A DNA stretch of 64,000 bases from Siniperca chuatsi (Eukaryota; Chordata; Actinopteri; Centrarchiformes; Sinipercidae). Below, in pieces: positions 46,580 through 59,994 of this stretch. Numbering within the stretch: the stretch's first letter is position 1; each line of letters opens with the position of its first letter. A program made the position numbers and the translations under genes. The notes under the pieces were generated by a model. That model was not told where the DNA came from, made no database searches, and saw only the letters and a list, made by a program, of their open reading frames with translations. The DNA lies in the NCBI RefSeq assembly GCF_020085105.1, contig NC_058053.1, positions 21,496,888 through 21,560,887 of the forward strand, given 5' to 3'.

Positions 46580-49500
46580 TTGTTTGTGTGTTTTGGCCAT
46601 CTGAAGGCCCAAGGAGATCCTAAGGGATCCTGAGGGATAATAGCCTGTAATCCTGTCAGCAAATGGACTCAAATGAGGCGAGAGAAGAGGCAACCCAATT
46701 ACCCGGCCCCTGATACTGGCAGGATTATTTAGTATTAGCATATGTGTGAAAAGGCATCAGGCTATTTAGTTTGGCTGGATGTGTATTGAAAGGAGAGAAG
46801 TAGGAAAAGGACGGTAATAAGCAGAAGGCAGAGTGATTTAGCTCGGCCTCGCTATGTCTCTTCATTCACATTGGGGGGGAAAAGTGGCCTGTTTGCCTTT
46901 CCATTAGTGATAGCTGGGGATGTTTAGATGGTAAATGGAAATGATGATCATTATTATATACACAGTACACATACATGGGACCAAACAGGCTGTATGTGTA
47001 GCTTTTTATTAAAGCTTTTTTATGTTTTATAACATTGCCCACTGAACTCTAAGGGATGCTTTCATCAGTTTGTATGATTCTTGTAAATTAAAGGTACATT
47101 TTTGGTTGCACATTTGGTTGCAAGCATTCCTCAATAATTTGATCATTCATAAAAATTCAAGATCCATGCAAAAAAAAAAAACAGCTGTTAAAAAAAAAAT
47201 TCCTTTTTTCAAATTTTCAGTTTTATATCCAGGACACATGTAAACAACCTGATACAAAAAATCAAAAACATAAAAACAAAGACATTACATATTACATACA
47301 TATTACAGAAAACAGCTTTCACTGTGAAAATATGCACCTGTTAATCAAACGGTAAAGAGTGTAATGGCAAGTTAAGCTTGTAGAAAAAAAAAAGGTTAAT
47401 TCACCAAATGGCTTTATCAGCAGGATTTATTACACCAGACTCCAAACTTTTACAGTTAATCAGCTCGCACCAGTCTTCTGAATGATGAGACAGTATTTGC
47501 TATTGGTACGAAAACACAGTCTTCCCGACTGAAGTATGTGGAAGGATAATGAAAAATATAATTTTACATTCACTGATGTTACTTGGGCTGAAGCAGTTAT
47601 TTAGATTAATCAGTTAGTCAACCAGCAAAACATTAATCACCCAAATTTTCGCTAAAGTGTTCAAGTCATTTATTAAACAAAAGTGCCAACTGTTTGCTGG
47701 TCTCGGCTTCTACAGTGAAATGTACTGAGTTGCTGCTTTTCTCTGTTTTATTGCAAATTGAATATCTTTGTGTTTTGGATTTTAGTTCAGAAGAAAAAGC
47801 TATTTGAAGATGTCACCTTGGGCCCTGGTAACTGTGGTATTTTCTTTATTTTCAGATATTTTAAAGACCAAACAATTCATAGATTATTTGAAAACAATCT
47901 TTACATGCGGCCCCAGTTTTAAGTAAAACGCTAATTTGATTGTTTTGAAGAAAAAAATAGTAAGCCACGGCTATTAACTATAACATGAAGAAGAAATAAA
48001 CAACCGCAAAGAAAAAATGGCTACAAAAGAGCCGATTTTGTATGGCACACAAAAAGCTTCAGTAGCTTTGGTTAGTCAGACTCCTCAGCTGCTGGTGTCT
48101 TGTATTTAAACTGGTAGTTCAGCAGGAATTTATAGAGAACGAGCAGAACTCCTGGACCAACAACAGTTATCGTTTCCTTGAGTCTTGTGCTAGAGGAAAC
48201 CTTAAAAATGTGGTATTGTGTGAACCCAATGATGGTAACCTAGTAGCATAAATAAGTGAACTTCTGTCTAATTCAGTTCAGGTTTGACCACTGGGGTTTC
48301 TTTGGTTCCTGTTTATGATCTATAAATAGCCAATGGACATTTTCCTTGACTAACCGTATGAATATTTGCTGAACAACACCGTTTTTTTTCCACCGGTCTG
48401 TCTCTGTTTTTCTTTTTGCTCCTGCCTTCCTACAATAATGAAAATTTTCTCTGATTTTGAAATTTAAGGTTGCATCATCATCATAGTTTGCGCTGCCTAG
48501 GGCCAATCTCCATCTGTTAACGGCCATTTGTGTCTTTCTGCTGACTTTGTATGCATTCATGCTTCCTCTGTTTAATTTCCTGTTGTATGTGAATGCACTG
48601 CAACACATCAATCATCACACACATCCTTTTCCCCGTGAATTCTGGACTTACTCAACTTGGGGATTTACCACTGTATTTAGTCCCAGATGATGCTTATATG
48701 CACACACACACACACATACACGCCCACGGTTTCCATCACTTTTGGGGACATTACATTGATTTACATTCCTTCCCTGGAGACTAACCCTAACAATAACCAC
48801 TACTTGCCTAAACCTAATCCTTACCCTAACCTTAAACCAAGTGTTCACCTTGAAATTGAATGATTTACGTTATGGGGTCCCCATAAGGAAGGGGAATCCC
48901 CACAATGTGACTGTGTTAACAGATTTACTTCCCCACAACATTAGTAATACCCTTACACACACACTCCCACACACTTACCCACCCCCACATACACACACAC
49001 ACACAAATTAATTGACTTATGTGTAAGTTCTTACTCTTGGAAAAAAATACCCACAGATGTGAATATGTTAGTCTATGTATGTTTAAGTCCTGTGATAGAC
49101 TGGCGACCTGCCCTGTGTGTAACCCTCCTGTACCTCTCACCCAGTGCATGCTGGAAGAGCTTCAGCCCACTATGATCGTGAACAGGATAAGGCCTGCGGT
49201 GTGAAATGGATGGTGTACCTGTGTGTGGCTGCAGGTGCCTTCTTTTGCTGTTTCATTTGCAGTCTATGTGTACTTTGGTGTCCAGGAAACTGTGGGAGTC
49301 TGTTAGATTGTAAAACGGCATGCAATATTATCATTGGGTACCTAATCAGTGGGTGAGGTTGTTTGTTTAAGGCTGTAGTGGATGTTTGCGTCTTGATTGA
49401 CTTAAAGGCAGCGGTACTGGATAGCTGGTTTGCAGTGCTGAGAGAAAAGTGTTAATTCTAGTTGAAGGCTTGTATGTATATATTAGACTGTCACTAGAGT

Positions 49501-52500
49501 GTGATGTCAAAACCTACCAGGTGGAGTTGAAGGCTAATTGAACAGAGCAGTTTTCCTCTCCTCAATGCCTAATTCTAATCTCGACCCTCCCAAGCATGAA
49601 GACTGCCAGTCAGCCAGACCTGATTTCAGCTAAACTTATTTGCATATTCATTTGTTCCTTTAGCAAAACGTTTGTTAAAATGCAAAGTCCGAGACCCAGA
49701 GTGACACCATGTCTACTGCTGTTTTGATAAGATTGATGAGGCACCTGACTCGGCACCGTCGAGTTAACAGGAGTTGTGAAGGATTTGGCTTTTCCTTTTC
49801 CCTCCTTGAGTGATTTAGCACTTTAAAGAAATAAAATGCAGTGCTGCCAATTAGACTGCTGCTGGTGGGGGGTTTACAATTAAATAAGTATGCAGGATTG
49901 GCTAAATTAGGCTGAAACGTTTTTCACATTTTTTTTTAGATGTCTAGGTTACATATAACCATTGTTTCAACAGCATTTCAGTAACTATTTCAATGTGAAG
50001 CAGGTCCTAACTACATGTTGAAATATAGTAGATGAAATACTGTCTAAAAAATGAGTGTATATATCTAAAACTTGTACGTGTCTTTTGACCTGTAAATCAC
50101 CAACTTAGTGCGCTTGCAGACAGTTCATCGAATAGGTCACAGTTTATCAGTCCTCAGTCTTTGCTGCCCCATCTTACATCCTAAAAATTCATCTATTTGT
50201 CACCAGTTTCAAACTTTAGCTTGTAGTTTTTGCTGACCTGCTCTGTGTAGCAGGTGCAGGTGCTTCTCTCTCTTCCTCTTCTTAGTGGAGATACAGTGGG
50301 TGGGTGATATGGCCAAAAATAAATAATATATTATTTATTTTTGGCCAATATTTTAGGGTATTTCTGCGATAATGATTTTCTTGACGATATGACAAAATAC
50401 TGAAAAATATTGGTTTAGAACTCACAATAGCTTTTGAGCTCTCCTCATACTCATCTGGGTGCTTCTGCTTGAGGTGATGAAATAAGTTTGTTGTATTGCC
50501 CCCCTTTGTTGTTTGTTACAGTCTTCTTGCACTTACATATTACCCTGGTTTGTTGTACATCTGATCTTTTGTAACCAAACCACTTCCACACTACTGAAGT
50601 TGCTCCCCTTTTTGGTACTAACTCCTCCATCGTGGAGCTGGTAGCAATGTTACTTTCGCTTTCAGCCATGCTTGTAGTTGATGTGCGTAAAGATATGCCG
50701 TCATTACGTCAAGAAGTCGGAATATTTCCATTAGCACAATATGATTTTTTTTTTTACATTAAAAATTATACTGATATTATCGTGAACAATATGATATGGC
50801 ACACTCCTAGTTGAGATTGAAACAAAAACAGAACCTTAAAGCATGATGAAATCTTGGTTCAGTATTAGGTTTCATTGGGTGATGTGAAACAATGAGTGCC
50901 TAATCACTGATGTATGGCTAAAGTTCCCAAATATTCATCCACAGGTCACAGGCAGTTTGTTTTTCTAAATGATTTGGATATCTGACAAGCTGAATCATTG
51001 CTACACCTCAAGTTTGACCTTTTGTATAAACTTCATAAGGTGCATACAAATGTCTGTAGGTGTATGGACAAAAAGTTATTTGTTGCTGCATCTGATTTTA
51101 AGTTTGAATAAGAATCCTTAATAGTATCTTATTTAAGTATTGACATTCTTATCATTATTAGAGCCCCACCAATACATCAGCAGGCCGATATTGGCTTATT
51201 TCAGATATCATGGTATAGGCAATACATGATATTTCCTTATTCAAGTTTGTTATATTATGCATTTTTAGTCATTCAGTTCTGCAAGGTTACTGTTCAAAAT
51301 GTACTATTATCTTATATTTACTGTTTCTTACTTTGATGTAAAGTTTATTGCTCAAATGTGAAATGTCTTTACATCAGCATATCTATCACAAAATGTGTAT
51401 GTATTGGCCTCAAAAATCCAGTATCCACACATCTGGCAAGGAGAAAACACACTATAATGAGGGTAAAACAAACTTCCTGAGCAGCAGAACGGAGAGAAAA
51501 GGGCAAAATAGGGAGAGGGTGTGCCTCCGGCCTTTAGATTAAGAAAATAGGACAAATTGCCTTGTGGCCTCCTTAACAATACTGTTTCTTCCTGCCTTGG
51601 TGACAAGAAACGTTCTCAGAGGAGCACCCGCGCACGGCTATCTCTTAACCAAAATACCAACGCTCATGTCAGAGCTGCAAGCCTCTGATAAGCTACCTTT
51701 TGTAGGAAGCTGGCTCATCTAGGTTAATGTTTCTGAGATCAATTAGAGTGTAAAGATTTAGGCGAACTGGGAGAAAAAGCTGCGTAAGCAAACCAAGAAC
51801 ACAAACGATGCAGTTCATTTCCATGGATTTAGTCTTGATGTCCAAAAATTTTACTCACAGTGACCCAAATGTGCTCTGAAAACTCCAAAACTATTTAGCA
51901 GTGACTTCAAGCTATAGATACGCTTCATTAAAGAGAATTTCTTGTGAGTATTAACCAGTCCACCTCTGCAGCATAATAGTTTAACATTGATCTGTATGTC
52001 CCAAACACCTATAGTTTCTCCATAACAGAGCTAAATACACTATTTCGAGTGGTATTGCATCCTTGTAGCCCTGAAGCTCTGCTGGAAGTAGCTTGTTTGG
52101 CAATTTACCTGCTAAGCGGTGATTATTTAGAACATACGGATCAATGGCCTAGAAGTTGATTATGGTGCAGGAGTGGTGGTTTGAGAGGCTTGTCTGGACA
52201 TTGTGATCCTAACCTGTTTTGAAATCACTCTGGGGCCTCTCACAGTGATTTGGTATGGCTTTAGGTGTCTGGCGGAAAGAGCAGTGAGGATTTGTGCGAA
52301 GCCAGCGGTGAAAAGATGGGGCTAAAAAGTAATGAGCTGCATGGGTTGTCCCTCTACCAGCCATGTCAACATAACCCTCGGCCATTATCTTAGAATATAA
52401 GGAAGTGTATTGTTCAGAAGGACTGCACTAAAAATATGTAAGGTGGAAAACACCATTAGCAATTACTTAAACAGGGATGGTGTTTATTCAGAATAAAACT

Positions 52501-53706
52501 GTTTGTTCTCTCAAATGTGATTATCCTGAACACACATACGTAACTCATCTGTGTCTCGTTTTTCCCTATTTTCCCTCCTCCTCTGTCTGTGTCCAGCTGA
52601 TAAAAGCAGCAGTAGCAGTGTGGTGAAGCAGGGTGCTATGGAGCAGCGTGAGGGGCCCCGGGGCCGATGGACACCCTGCCACGTCGAGCTGACACCCTGT
52701 GAGCTCCGACTGTACACTCTGGACAGCAGCGCCAACCGCCAGCTGGGCACCGCCTACTCTCTGTCACACTGCCAGAGCATCATCTTACCAGCACCCAGCA
52801 GCCAGCCAGGCCAGATCACCCAGCCCGCCGATCAACGCACGCTTCAGGCTTTGTTCTTCAACAGCACGCGTCTCCAGCTGAGGGCGGCCAGCCAATGGGA
52901 GGCCATGGAGTGGAGGCGGCTTATGTGGGAGAAGGTGCAGGCAGCCAAAAATGTGAGGCAGGAAAACCGCCAGCGTAAGACTGGAGTGGAAAAGCAACAG
53001 GTCACCAAGTTTCCTGCATCCATGTCACCTTCCTCGTCGCCCTCTCCATTTGGGCTCGACACCAGGTCTGATGGTGACAGCGACACCCCCACCTCAGCAG
53101 ATGCGTTGCTCTCTCTCCAGCCTAATTCTGGCATCCTGAGCAGACCCACCACGCTGCCTCTGTTCACCCAACGCTGCCAGGACGTTCTCAAAGCTGGTCT
53201 GCTCCACCAGCTGATGGATCAGAACAACTGGCGGGCCTTCACTTTCGTCCTGACCAGATCTGCTCTCCGGGCCTTCCCTACCGAGGGCCGTGGGTCTGTG
53301 TCCCAGCCTGTCCTCCAGTACCCCCTGGCCTCGTGCTTGACCGTGCAGCATGATCAGGATCCAGAGAAAGGAGAGCCATGGACAGATAGAGCGGACTGCT
53401 TCCAGGTCGTTTTCCCCAAAGTGGTAGTCAGACTTCGGGCGGATGATCAGCTCAAGGCCCAGGAATGGGTGGAGGCTCTGCGGGAGACAGTCAGAGCGCA
53501 GAGGCCTGCCCAAGAAGAAGGCGGGGAATCGGGAGAAGGAGCTCCAGGCCTCCAGGGAGTGCTGTTGAGATCCAAACCATCCAGGGACAGGAGACAGCGG
53601 GAGATCCAGAAAGCCAAGCGGCAGTCAGTCACCACCAGTTTCCTCAGTATTCTCACCTGTCTAGCTGTGGAGAAGGGGCTCACTGCTCAGAGCTTCAGGT
53701 GTGCAG
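45053..53706 (+). CDS. plekhm3: Pleckstrin homology domain-containing family M member 3 (5' part)
   Basis: A cytoplasmic/Golgi scaffold with two PH domains, studied in mammals in muscle differentiation. Coding exons seen: 45053-45575 and 52597-53706, joined in frame (phase 1), giving 544 residues. The protein starts at the ATG in ccATGG with MEGLEQLDMVGDISPALEAT. A Ser/Arg-rich basic stretch (KRSRARSTNDL) precedes PH1 at about 183-290 (VVKQGAMEQREGPRGRW ... EAMEWRRLMWEKV). A Ser/Pro/Asp linker leads to PH2 at about 373-475 (LLHQLMDQNNWRAFTFVL ... AQEWVEALRETV). The second exon ends in LTAQSFRCAG at donor gtaaat, exactly where the cysteine-rich zinc-binding C-terminus should begin, outside the window. 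The lack of a RUN domain argues against PLEKHM1 and PLEKHM2. The product is truncated only by the window edge. Confidence 0.88.
46529..46578. repeat. (CA)25 microsatellite
   Basis: Uninterrupted CA run in the first visible plekhm3 intron. Confidence 0.95.
47583..47925 (-). mobile_element. Diverged hAT-MITE relative
   Basis: Words such as gggctgaagcagttatttagattaatcagttagtcaac at the left and gttttggattttagttcagaagaaaaag, ttaaagaccaaacaattcat at the right match the teleost TAGGGCTGCAAC/AATCGATT family in reversed orientation. The ends are eroded and no target duplication is visible. Confidence 0.5.
48741..48940 (+). repeat. GGGGACATTACATTGA-type dispersed repeat with CCCTAA-like core
   Basis: It begins TTTGGGGACATTACATTGAT, has a degenerate ctaaccctaac/ccttaccctaacc core at 48783-48835, then ttgaatgatttacgttatgggg, ccccacaatgtgactgtgtt and an inverted ccccacaa end. 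It is common in teleosts. A shorter fragment is at about 26325-26420. Confidence 0.6.
49085..49215 (+). mobile_element. RTE/Expander-like LINE 3' tail
   Basis: cctgtgatagactggcgacctg ... cccagtgcatgctggaagagcttcagccc ... gaacaggataaggc ... gaaatggatgg is the familiar 3' terminus of fish RTE-type LINEs ending in GGATGG. Only the tail remains. Confidence 0.6.
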
Positions 53707-53715
53707 GTAAATGAC

Positions 53716-53718
<3 letters not shown>

Positions 53719-53766
<48 letters not shown>
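53719..53766. repeat. (CA)24 tract 12 nt after the plekhm3 donor
   Basis: Uninterrupted CA run beginning at 53719 in the intron that starts at 53707. This position matches the CA-at-donor pattern seen in several sestd1 introns. Confidence 0.95.
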
Positions 53767-53769
<3 letters not shown>

Positions 53770-55794
53770 TCACAAACTGTTGTATAAGAAGATTACATGG
53801 CAATCAGAGTCGTTAAATATTGGTAATGTTCTCTATTTTCCTAGTATTCTTTTGTATTTCTTTCCCCTTTGTAGTCAGTTCTGTTGAAAACCGGTTCTGA
53901 ACTTATTATCAATTAAAATCTGATTGGTAAGTGTTCTTACTTGTTTATATTCCAAAACAGAACAAAAGGTATCAATTCAGGGCAGAATTGTTGGGCAAAA
54001 TACAAGAAAGTAAAAAAGATAATAGTATTCTGAAGCTGTGTTTCAAATACACACTACTGTTTATACTATACACCATATACTAATCTTCAAACTATACTTT
54101 TAGCAGATAGTATATACAAAATAACTCCTTCGTCATCTCGCCACTGCCCACAATTCGTTTTAAAATTGCTTTCCAGCCAAGTTATATTTAAGTAAAATGT
54201 TGAATTACTCAATGTAATATAATATCTTCTCATTGTTGTGTTGCTACTTTTACTTAGTTGTGGATTCAAATTCTTTTCCCCCCTCTGGCTTTAATAATAG
54301 TTCTCATAGTTCTCTCCGCTTCATACTAGAAACCTAATCAAGATGTATCTGACTGTGTATGACAAACATCCCTGTGTTTAAAGATCCCCTTCAGACATGT
54401 TTTTCTACCAAAAAAGTCAAAGTACCTTGTTAAAATTACATCTACTCATTGAAAAATCCACAATCTATTAATTCTATGAATGTGCAGATATTTTTTCATT
54501 TCAAAGGTTTAACTGCTGGACACAAGATGTCAAACATACATCATTCTGCACAGTGAAGTTCAAACATCACAAACAAGAAGAAAAACATGTTTCTGAGTCC
54601 TTAATTGATATGAAGCCAAAAAAAGGTTTAAGTGGTTTTATTATTTTCATCCTGTTGAACACATATGTGAAGGATGATGTCTCTTGAATGCATTCCTGTC
54701 AGTCAGCGGTTTTGGGTGTTTTTCAGTATTTAGTCTTTACCTTTTTTCATATCGTGAACCATTACAGCCTCTCTCCCTCCTACATTATTGCTCCTGTTAG
54801 TGTCCATACCAGCCTCTTGGACAGGCCCATAAATGGCAGGCGGTGCTTTTACTCTCCCTGGGTGTGAAACGTGGGCTTCCTCCCTCTCTTTTAGGAGGGC
54901 TTTGAATAATCACCGCTCACCTACCTCCTTTTTATTTGTAACAACTGGCTTATTAATGCAGGGCTGTTTGAAAGGCCAGCTGAAACAGGAACAAGGACAG
55001 AGGCCGACTGGGGGCAACTGATGATAATTGGTAGGCTTAAAGCACAGAAGGAGAGGAAAAATGAATGAATGAATGAATGAATGAGAACGAATGAAAGCGG
55101 CCTGGGGATGCTACAGTGGTCAGGCTTGATCATAGTTGTTTGATTGAAGGGTTTCTGGGTAAAGCTGGATGGGAGGGACAGCTGGATATGTCCATTTTCT
55201 ATACAGAGCACACCTCTGCTCACTCAGTCCATTTATTTCCCTCCTTTTCCTCCCTTTTTTCTTTTTCCATTCACCAGTTCATTCACACTCACAGCCTTTC
55301 CCTCTTTTTGTCTCCCTTTCACCCTCTGTCCACCCCCCTCATTTATTTGACTGTATCCCTTCATAGTCTCCTGCAGTGTTACTTAGCAGGTCCTGAAAAC
55401 AGTCTTTTGCACCATTTTAAATTCAAGCCCTTAAAATTGCATTTAAGTCCACAAGTTATTATTAGTGGTCGTGTGTTTTTATAGGTTTTTTTCAGTTGGG
55501 AAATTTGTCTTTAATATTCACTCTCACCAACTTTAAATTAAGAATTTTATTTAACTGAATTTAACTGTAGGCAACATATCACCCTCTTTTTTTCTTTCTA
55601 TCCACTGCTCTGCCCTGGCTCTCACCTCTCCTTGGTAGCGTGCTCCTTTTTATTGAGATGTGGCCCATTTTTTTGTATTACGCTTCAATTATTCTGTGCT
55701 AAACAAATAGACATGGCCTCTAGCAGACTGTTAGAGGAAGAACTGGTTAAGAGGAGGGGAGGGAGAGGATTAAAAGTAGAGTTAGACTGATATA

Positions 55795-56085
55795 TACACC
55801 TGCTAGTCATTGCTGAAATGATTAGTTAATTAATTCTTTATGTATCAATCAAAAGGGTCAAACATTTCCTGATTCTCAAATGTGAAGAATTGCTACTTTT
55901 CTCTGTTTGATATATTTGTTTTGGATTTTGGGCTGTTGGTCGGACATCAACTTGAGCTCTGGAAAATTATGACGGCCATTTTCTCTATTTTCTGACATTT
56001 TATAGACTAAACATTTAGGCTAATGGAAAATAATCACCATATTAATCGATGAAAGAAATAATTGTTGGTTGCAGCCCTACTGGTT
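55795..56085 (-). mobile_element. hAT-MITE relative (reversed)
   Basis: The right end aataattgttggttgcagccctac is the mirror of the TAGGGCTGCAAC terminus of the MITE at 32493. The interior attttctgacattttatagactaaac mirrors tctataaaatgtcagaaaat. The left end is eroded. Confidence 0.65.
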
Positions 56086-57011
56086 AGTCGGAGTCACCTC
56101 TCTATGTTGTGATGCAGTTTGTTACATTACATATTTATTGTACAATAATTATTACAGTGACTCTTAGTCTTGTTTGAAAATGAAGCTATATATTGGTGAG
56201 CTGTAAAGATTTGTATCTTCAGTAGGAACCAATGGGCTCTGGGCTGAGTGCCACAGAAGGAAGGAAAGTCAAAGTATTTAGTGACAGACTAAGGTGTGTA
56301 TTGCATTTGTTTTCTTCCAGGCTTTGTTCAGCTGAATTCAACTTGAACTGAATTGAAGAATCCCAGAGTTGAGTGCTGAAACCATTTAGCTGATTAATCA
56401 ATTAGCTGAGTGTTAGTTTTGGTCTTTTTATGTGATTTGTGACATTCTTATTCTTTAACTTGTCACAGTATTAATGTCAGTAGTAAATAGATCTAGACTT
56501 GTTAATTTGGCTGTTGTAATCTATTAGCGATGAATTTTTGCAGAATTGGACTACTTTGCAAAGTTCGGCATGGGTTGGCAGTTTAGGTCTCAAGGAAGAA
56601 AAAAGGAACATTGACACAAACCGAATACTGTCTGACCTGTAGACCTGGACCTCTACGGTAAACACTCAAACTCAAAACCCCATAAACCTAATTCATCAAA
56701 AACATTCACCTTCTGTTGTTAACCTGAATGCATTTCTGATTATTCATATATGAAGCAACTAATCTAGATCTGCAAAGAGACCGCAGCACCTACTTTAGTT
56801 TCCACTGATTTGTCTTTGAACTTGTTTCAAGTCTACCCTTTGCATATGCATGCTACGTCCGTCCATACATATCGAGTGATTGGTTATTTAACATCAAAAT
56901 GTAAAATGTATTCAGCTAATTACACATGGGAATTGCTCCGTTTTTGACTGCTTTCGAAGGAAACGGTTAGTGTTTGTTTGAAGACCGGGACTCCCCATCA
57001 CCCCTCATCAC

Positions 57012-57125
<114 letters not shown>

Positions 57126-57268
57126 TGCGTCCTCAGGTTTGGTGACCCCTGTCGTTGCACTGGAGTACATTCTCAGGCCCCCGACAGACCATGTGAATCA
57201 GTTGTACGGGGAGGGGGAATAGAGGAAGTAGGAGGTGGGCTCACATCAAAAGATAGACAGTCTTTCTC

Positions 57269-57304
<36 letters not shown>

Positions 57305-57432
57305 GCTCACTGTCTTACACATAGTACTCTCCATTTGTGCACATTTTTATTCGAGTGTTTGGTCGGTGTGAATGAGACACATCAAAGCTCAGGCTTCTCT
57401 TGTTTTTTCAGTTTTAATTCACACACATGTAC

Positions 57433-57464
<32 letters not shown>

Positions 57465-57889
57465 GCGTCCTCTCAGAGGTGTGGTGGTTTAAAACCAGCG
57501 GCGGGCAGATGAAAGCGTTAACCCCTTTTTGCCCTGATGTCATCTCTCTTTCACTTTCTGTATCTCTCTGTCTCTCTATCTCTCTCTCTCCACCGTACAC
57601 TCACCGTGGGCAGGTCAAAGTGACCCTCTCTCACTACAGAGAGCCGTGGTACAATCGGTAGACCTTTGAGCTACGTTTGAATTCCCATTCATCTTTCCCT
57701 CTGTCCCTCTTTCTCTTCGTCCCAGAAAGACTCATAAAAGATCAGAGACAAGGAGAGAAAGCAGTTGTTACTCTGTGGTGATAATGGAGGAAGTACTTAG
57801 CAGCAGAAAGTATTAATAGTTACTTCTTAAATTAACATAGCATGTATAATTAACATATATACTTTATTTACTATCTACTTATTTCCACT

Positions 57890-58242
57890 CAGTGGCCACT
57901 TTATCAGGTACACCAGTTGTTGGAAATGTGTAAATGCAATTATATGTTTATTTTTGAGGTCATACTTAAAGGTGGAGTATTGGACTACATTATATTGAGA
58001 GGTGTTTCTCATTTTTTTGTCCTTCCCATTTACATACTTGAGGGGGGCAGATTATTAGAAACACCACTGAATATAATGCAACACCACCACTAACTATGAC
58101 CTCAATAATAAACATATAATTTAATTAACACCTCTATGACAGTGTCAAAAAAAACCTGAACATTAAAGGAATCATAAAAGTAGACTTTATGGCAGAACAG
58201 TTGTATTAGACTGTACAGGTGTACCTAATAAAGTGGACACTG
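57890..58242 (+). mobile_element. Palindromic Tc1-type MITE (353 bp)
   Basis: Ends: CAGTGGCCACTTTATCAGG at the left and CCTAATAAAGTGGACACTG at the right, inverted and nearly identical to the termini of a widespread Tc1-like fish family. Interior arms are also inverted (tgtttatttttgaggtcata with tatgacctcaataataaaca; gaggtgtttct with agaaacacca), so the whole unit can fold into a long imperfect hairpin. No clear TA duplication at the edges; no ORF. Confidence 0.75.
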
Positions 58243-59994
58243 ACGGACTATTTACTTACTTATATATATTTTGTATACCTACTTTCTTACAGTATATACT
58301 TTATTTACTAACTCACTTAATTACCTAGTAAAGCAGAACATACAATGTTAGTTATCTGTAAGAGCAAAACAAATAATGTACTGTATTTATTTAAACAACA
58401 TCACAATCTGTTCTTGTTGTATCAGTCTACTTAGATGTTCTCTCTGTTCATTGGTGAGAATTCCTGCAGGGTGATCTCTGTTTTGAGGATGTTGTGCTGC
58501 TTGTTGAGGTTTTGGTCAGGATCAGGTCAGCATCAGATTTATGTGTTACTTTATCCTTTGTCTTCCATAGTCTCACATGCATTATCTGCTGAGGCTTTAC
58601 TGCTTGTTATACTGTGCAGAGCACATTATAGACTTTCTCAGCTTTGGTAGAAGTACATTTACCTCTGTCTGTGTGTGTGTGTGTGTGTGTATGTGTGGGT
58701 GTGTTCTCTTCTTTTCCTTATGATATAGAATTTGAGGTTAAGGTTAAAGGTTGTTATTTAGTTTGCAAATGTTTTCAGGCTACATACGTATGTATGTTCC
58801 TCTGGTCCCAACAGCAGCAGACCAAAATCGAGGCCACAGTTGGCCAGAAAGCCGGCCTGGTGGTCAGCTCTTTCCTCGAAGTGACACAGTGTTTCTCTGA
58901 CTGTTGACCATCCCCTCTGCCTGCTGGCTCCCAACCAGAGGACTGTGGTTTTTTTGAAAGAGTATCCACCCCAACAACAGCATGAGCTCACTGCTGTAAT
59001 TAGCCTAAATCTGAATTACACACATGTATTCGATCATGGGTCCTTCAAAAAGATAAGACTTTGTTGTTGTCTTTTTTTTCCCCATTTTGTCCACAAGAAA
59101 TACTTTCAACCAAAGGAAAAACAAATATCCATTGTTTAAACTTGGAAGGTGGTGAAAATGGAGGCTGATAATTTATAGATTACTGCCATGTTTGGCACAC
59201 AGCTCTTCAATAAAGTGTTTTAGGGATACAATGATGGCAGAAAGTATTGCAATCAGAATGCGATCGGAACAGCCAGACCACATCTGGAGGTGGTCTGACT
59301 CACACTGTGTTCAGATGTCTGATGGTTATAAATGCAGTTTGTACAGTTTAGCCACATTTTTTCTCACAAGAAAAATATTTAAGTTAAAAGGCCACATAAG
59401 TCAAGCTGCTCTTAGAAAAGGGGCAAAGAAAAACAAAGTAGAGCCCATACAGCACCATAGCTTCTTGAGGTTCTCAAGGGACCAGTGTGATGTGCAAGAT
59501 GAGGGTCATGTGACTGACGGGGTTGCTGAGTTAGCATGTTAGCCTCTTTAGCAAGGCTACCGAAAAGTCTCTCTGTCACTCACGACCCTTGCCTTGCACG
59601 CTGTAGCGGTCCCACATACAGTAGCTTCCCCTGACGCGGGACGCACCATGTTTATTGACAAGTCTGCCAGTCCCACCTACCTAATTTGCATAATGAGCTT
59701 GGATCAAAATTGAGATAAAGTTAACACTTATTAATATCAGGTGTAAGTGCAATGGCTGGTGATCCAGTGTCAACACGAGTGGGACATTTTACAGTTGAAA
59801 AATAAACTTGCCAGTTCTCGCTGGTGGATAAACGATGTAATGTAGATGTGACACTGTTTTTAAATTACCTGAAACAAATCTTTTCTGTACTACATTGTTG
59901 TAGGAAATCTACGTGTTTCTGCCTGCAGTTTTTTAACCTATTGATTGACATTAAAGACAATACTGATATCGGCTGAGCTTATGACAAATATATA

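Larger units (their letters stand above)
45576..52596 (+). other. plekhm3 intron between the two large coding exons (7.0 kb)
   Basis: Contents seen: an AATCGATT-type MITE fragment at 45625-45720, a SINE/LINE-like tail at 45755-45800 (ttttatttatatagcgccaat), (CA)25 at 46529-46578, an hAT-MITE relative at 47583-47925, the GGGGAC repeat at 48741-48940, an RTE-like tail at 49085-49215 and an hAT end fragment at 51160-51240. Non-repetitive stretches at 46600-46880 and 49600-49880 could be conserved regulatory sequence. No further exon was recognised. Confidence 0.55.

Noticed and set aside
48783..48835. Interstitial telomeric (CCCTAA)n
   Set aside because: The units are degenerate and embedded in a known type of dispersed repeat with its own ends.
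53094..53513. 139-residue minus-strand frame
   Set aside because: It is a shadow of the plekhm3 PH-domain exon.
58780..58912. Possible plekhm3 exon (QQQQTKIEATVGQKAGLVVSS frame)
   Set aside because: It lacks the expected cysteine-rich zinc-finger sequence, and neither border fits the phase left open at 53706.
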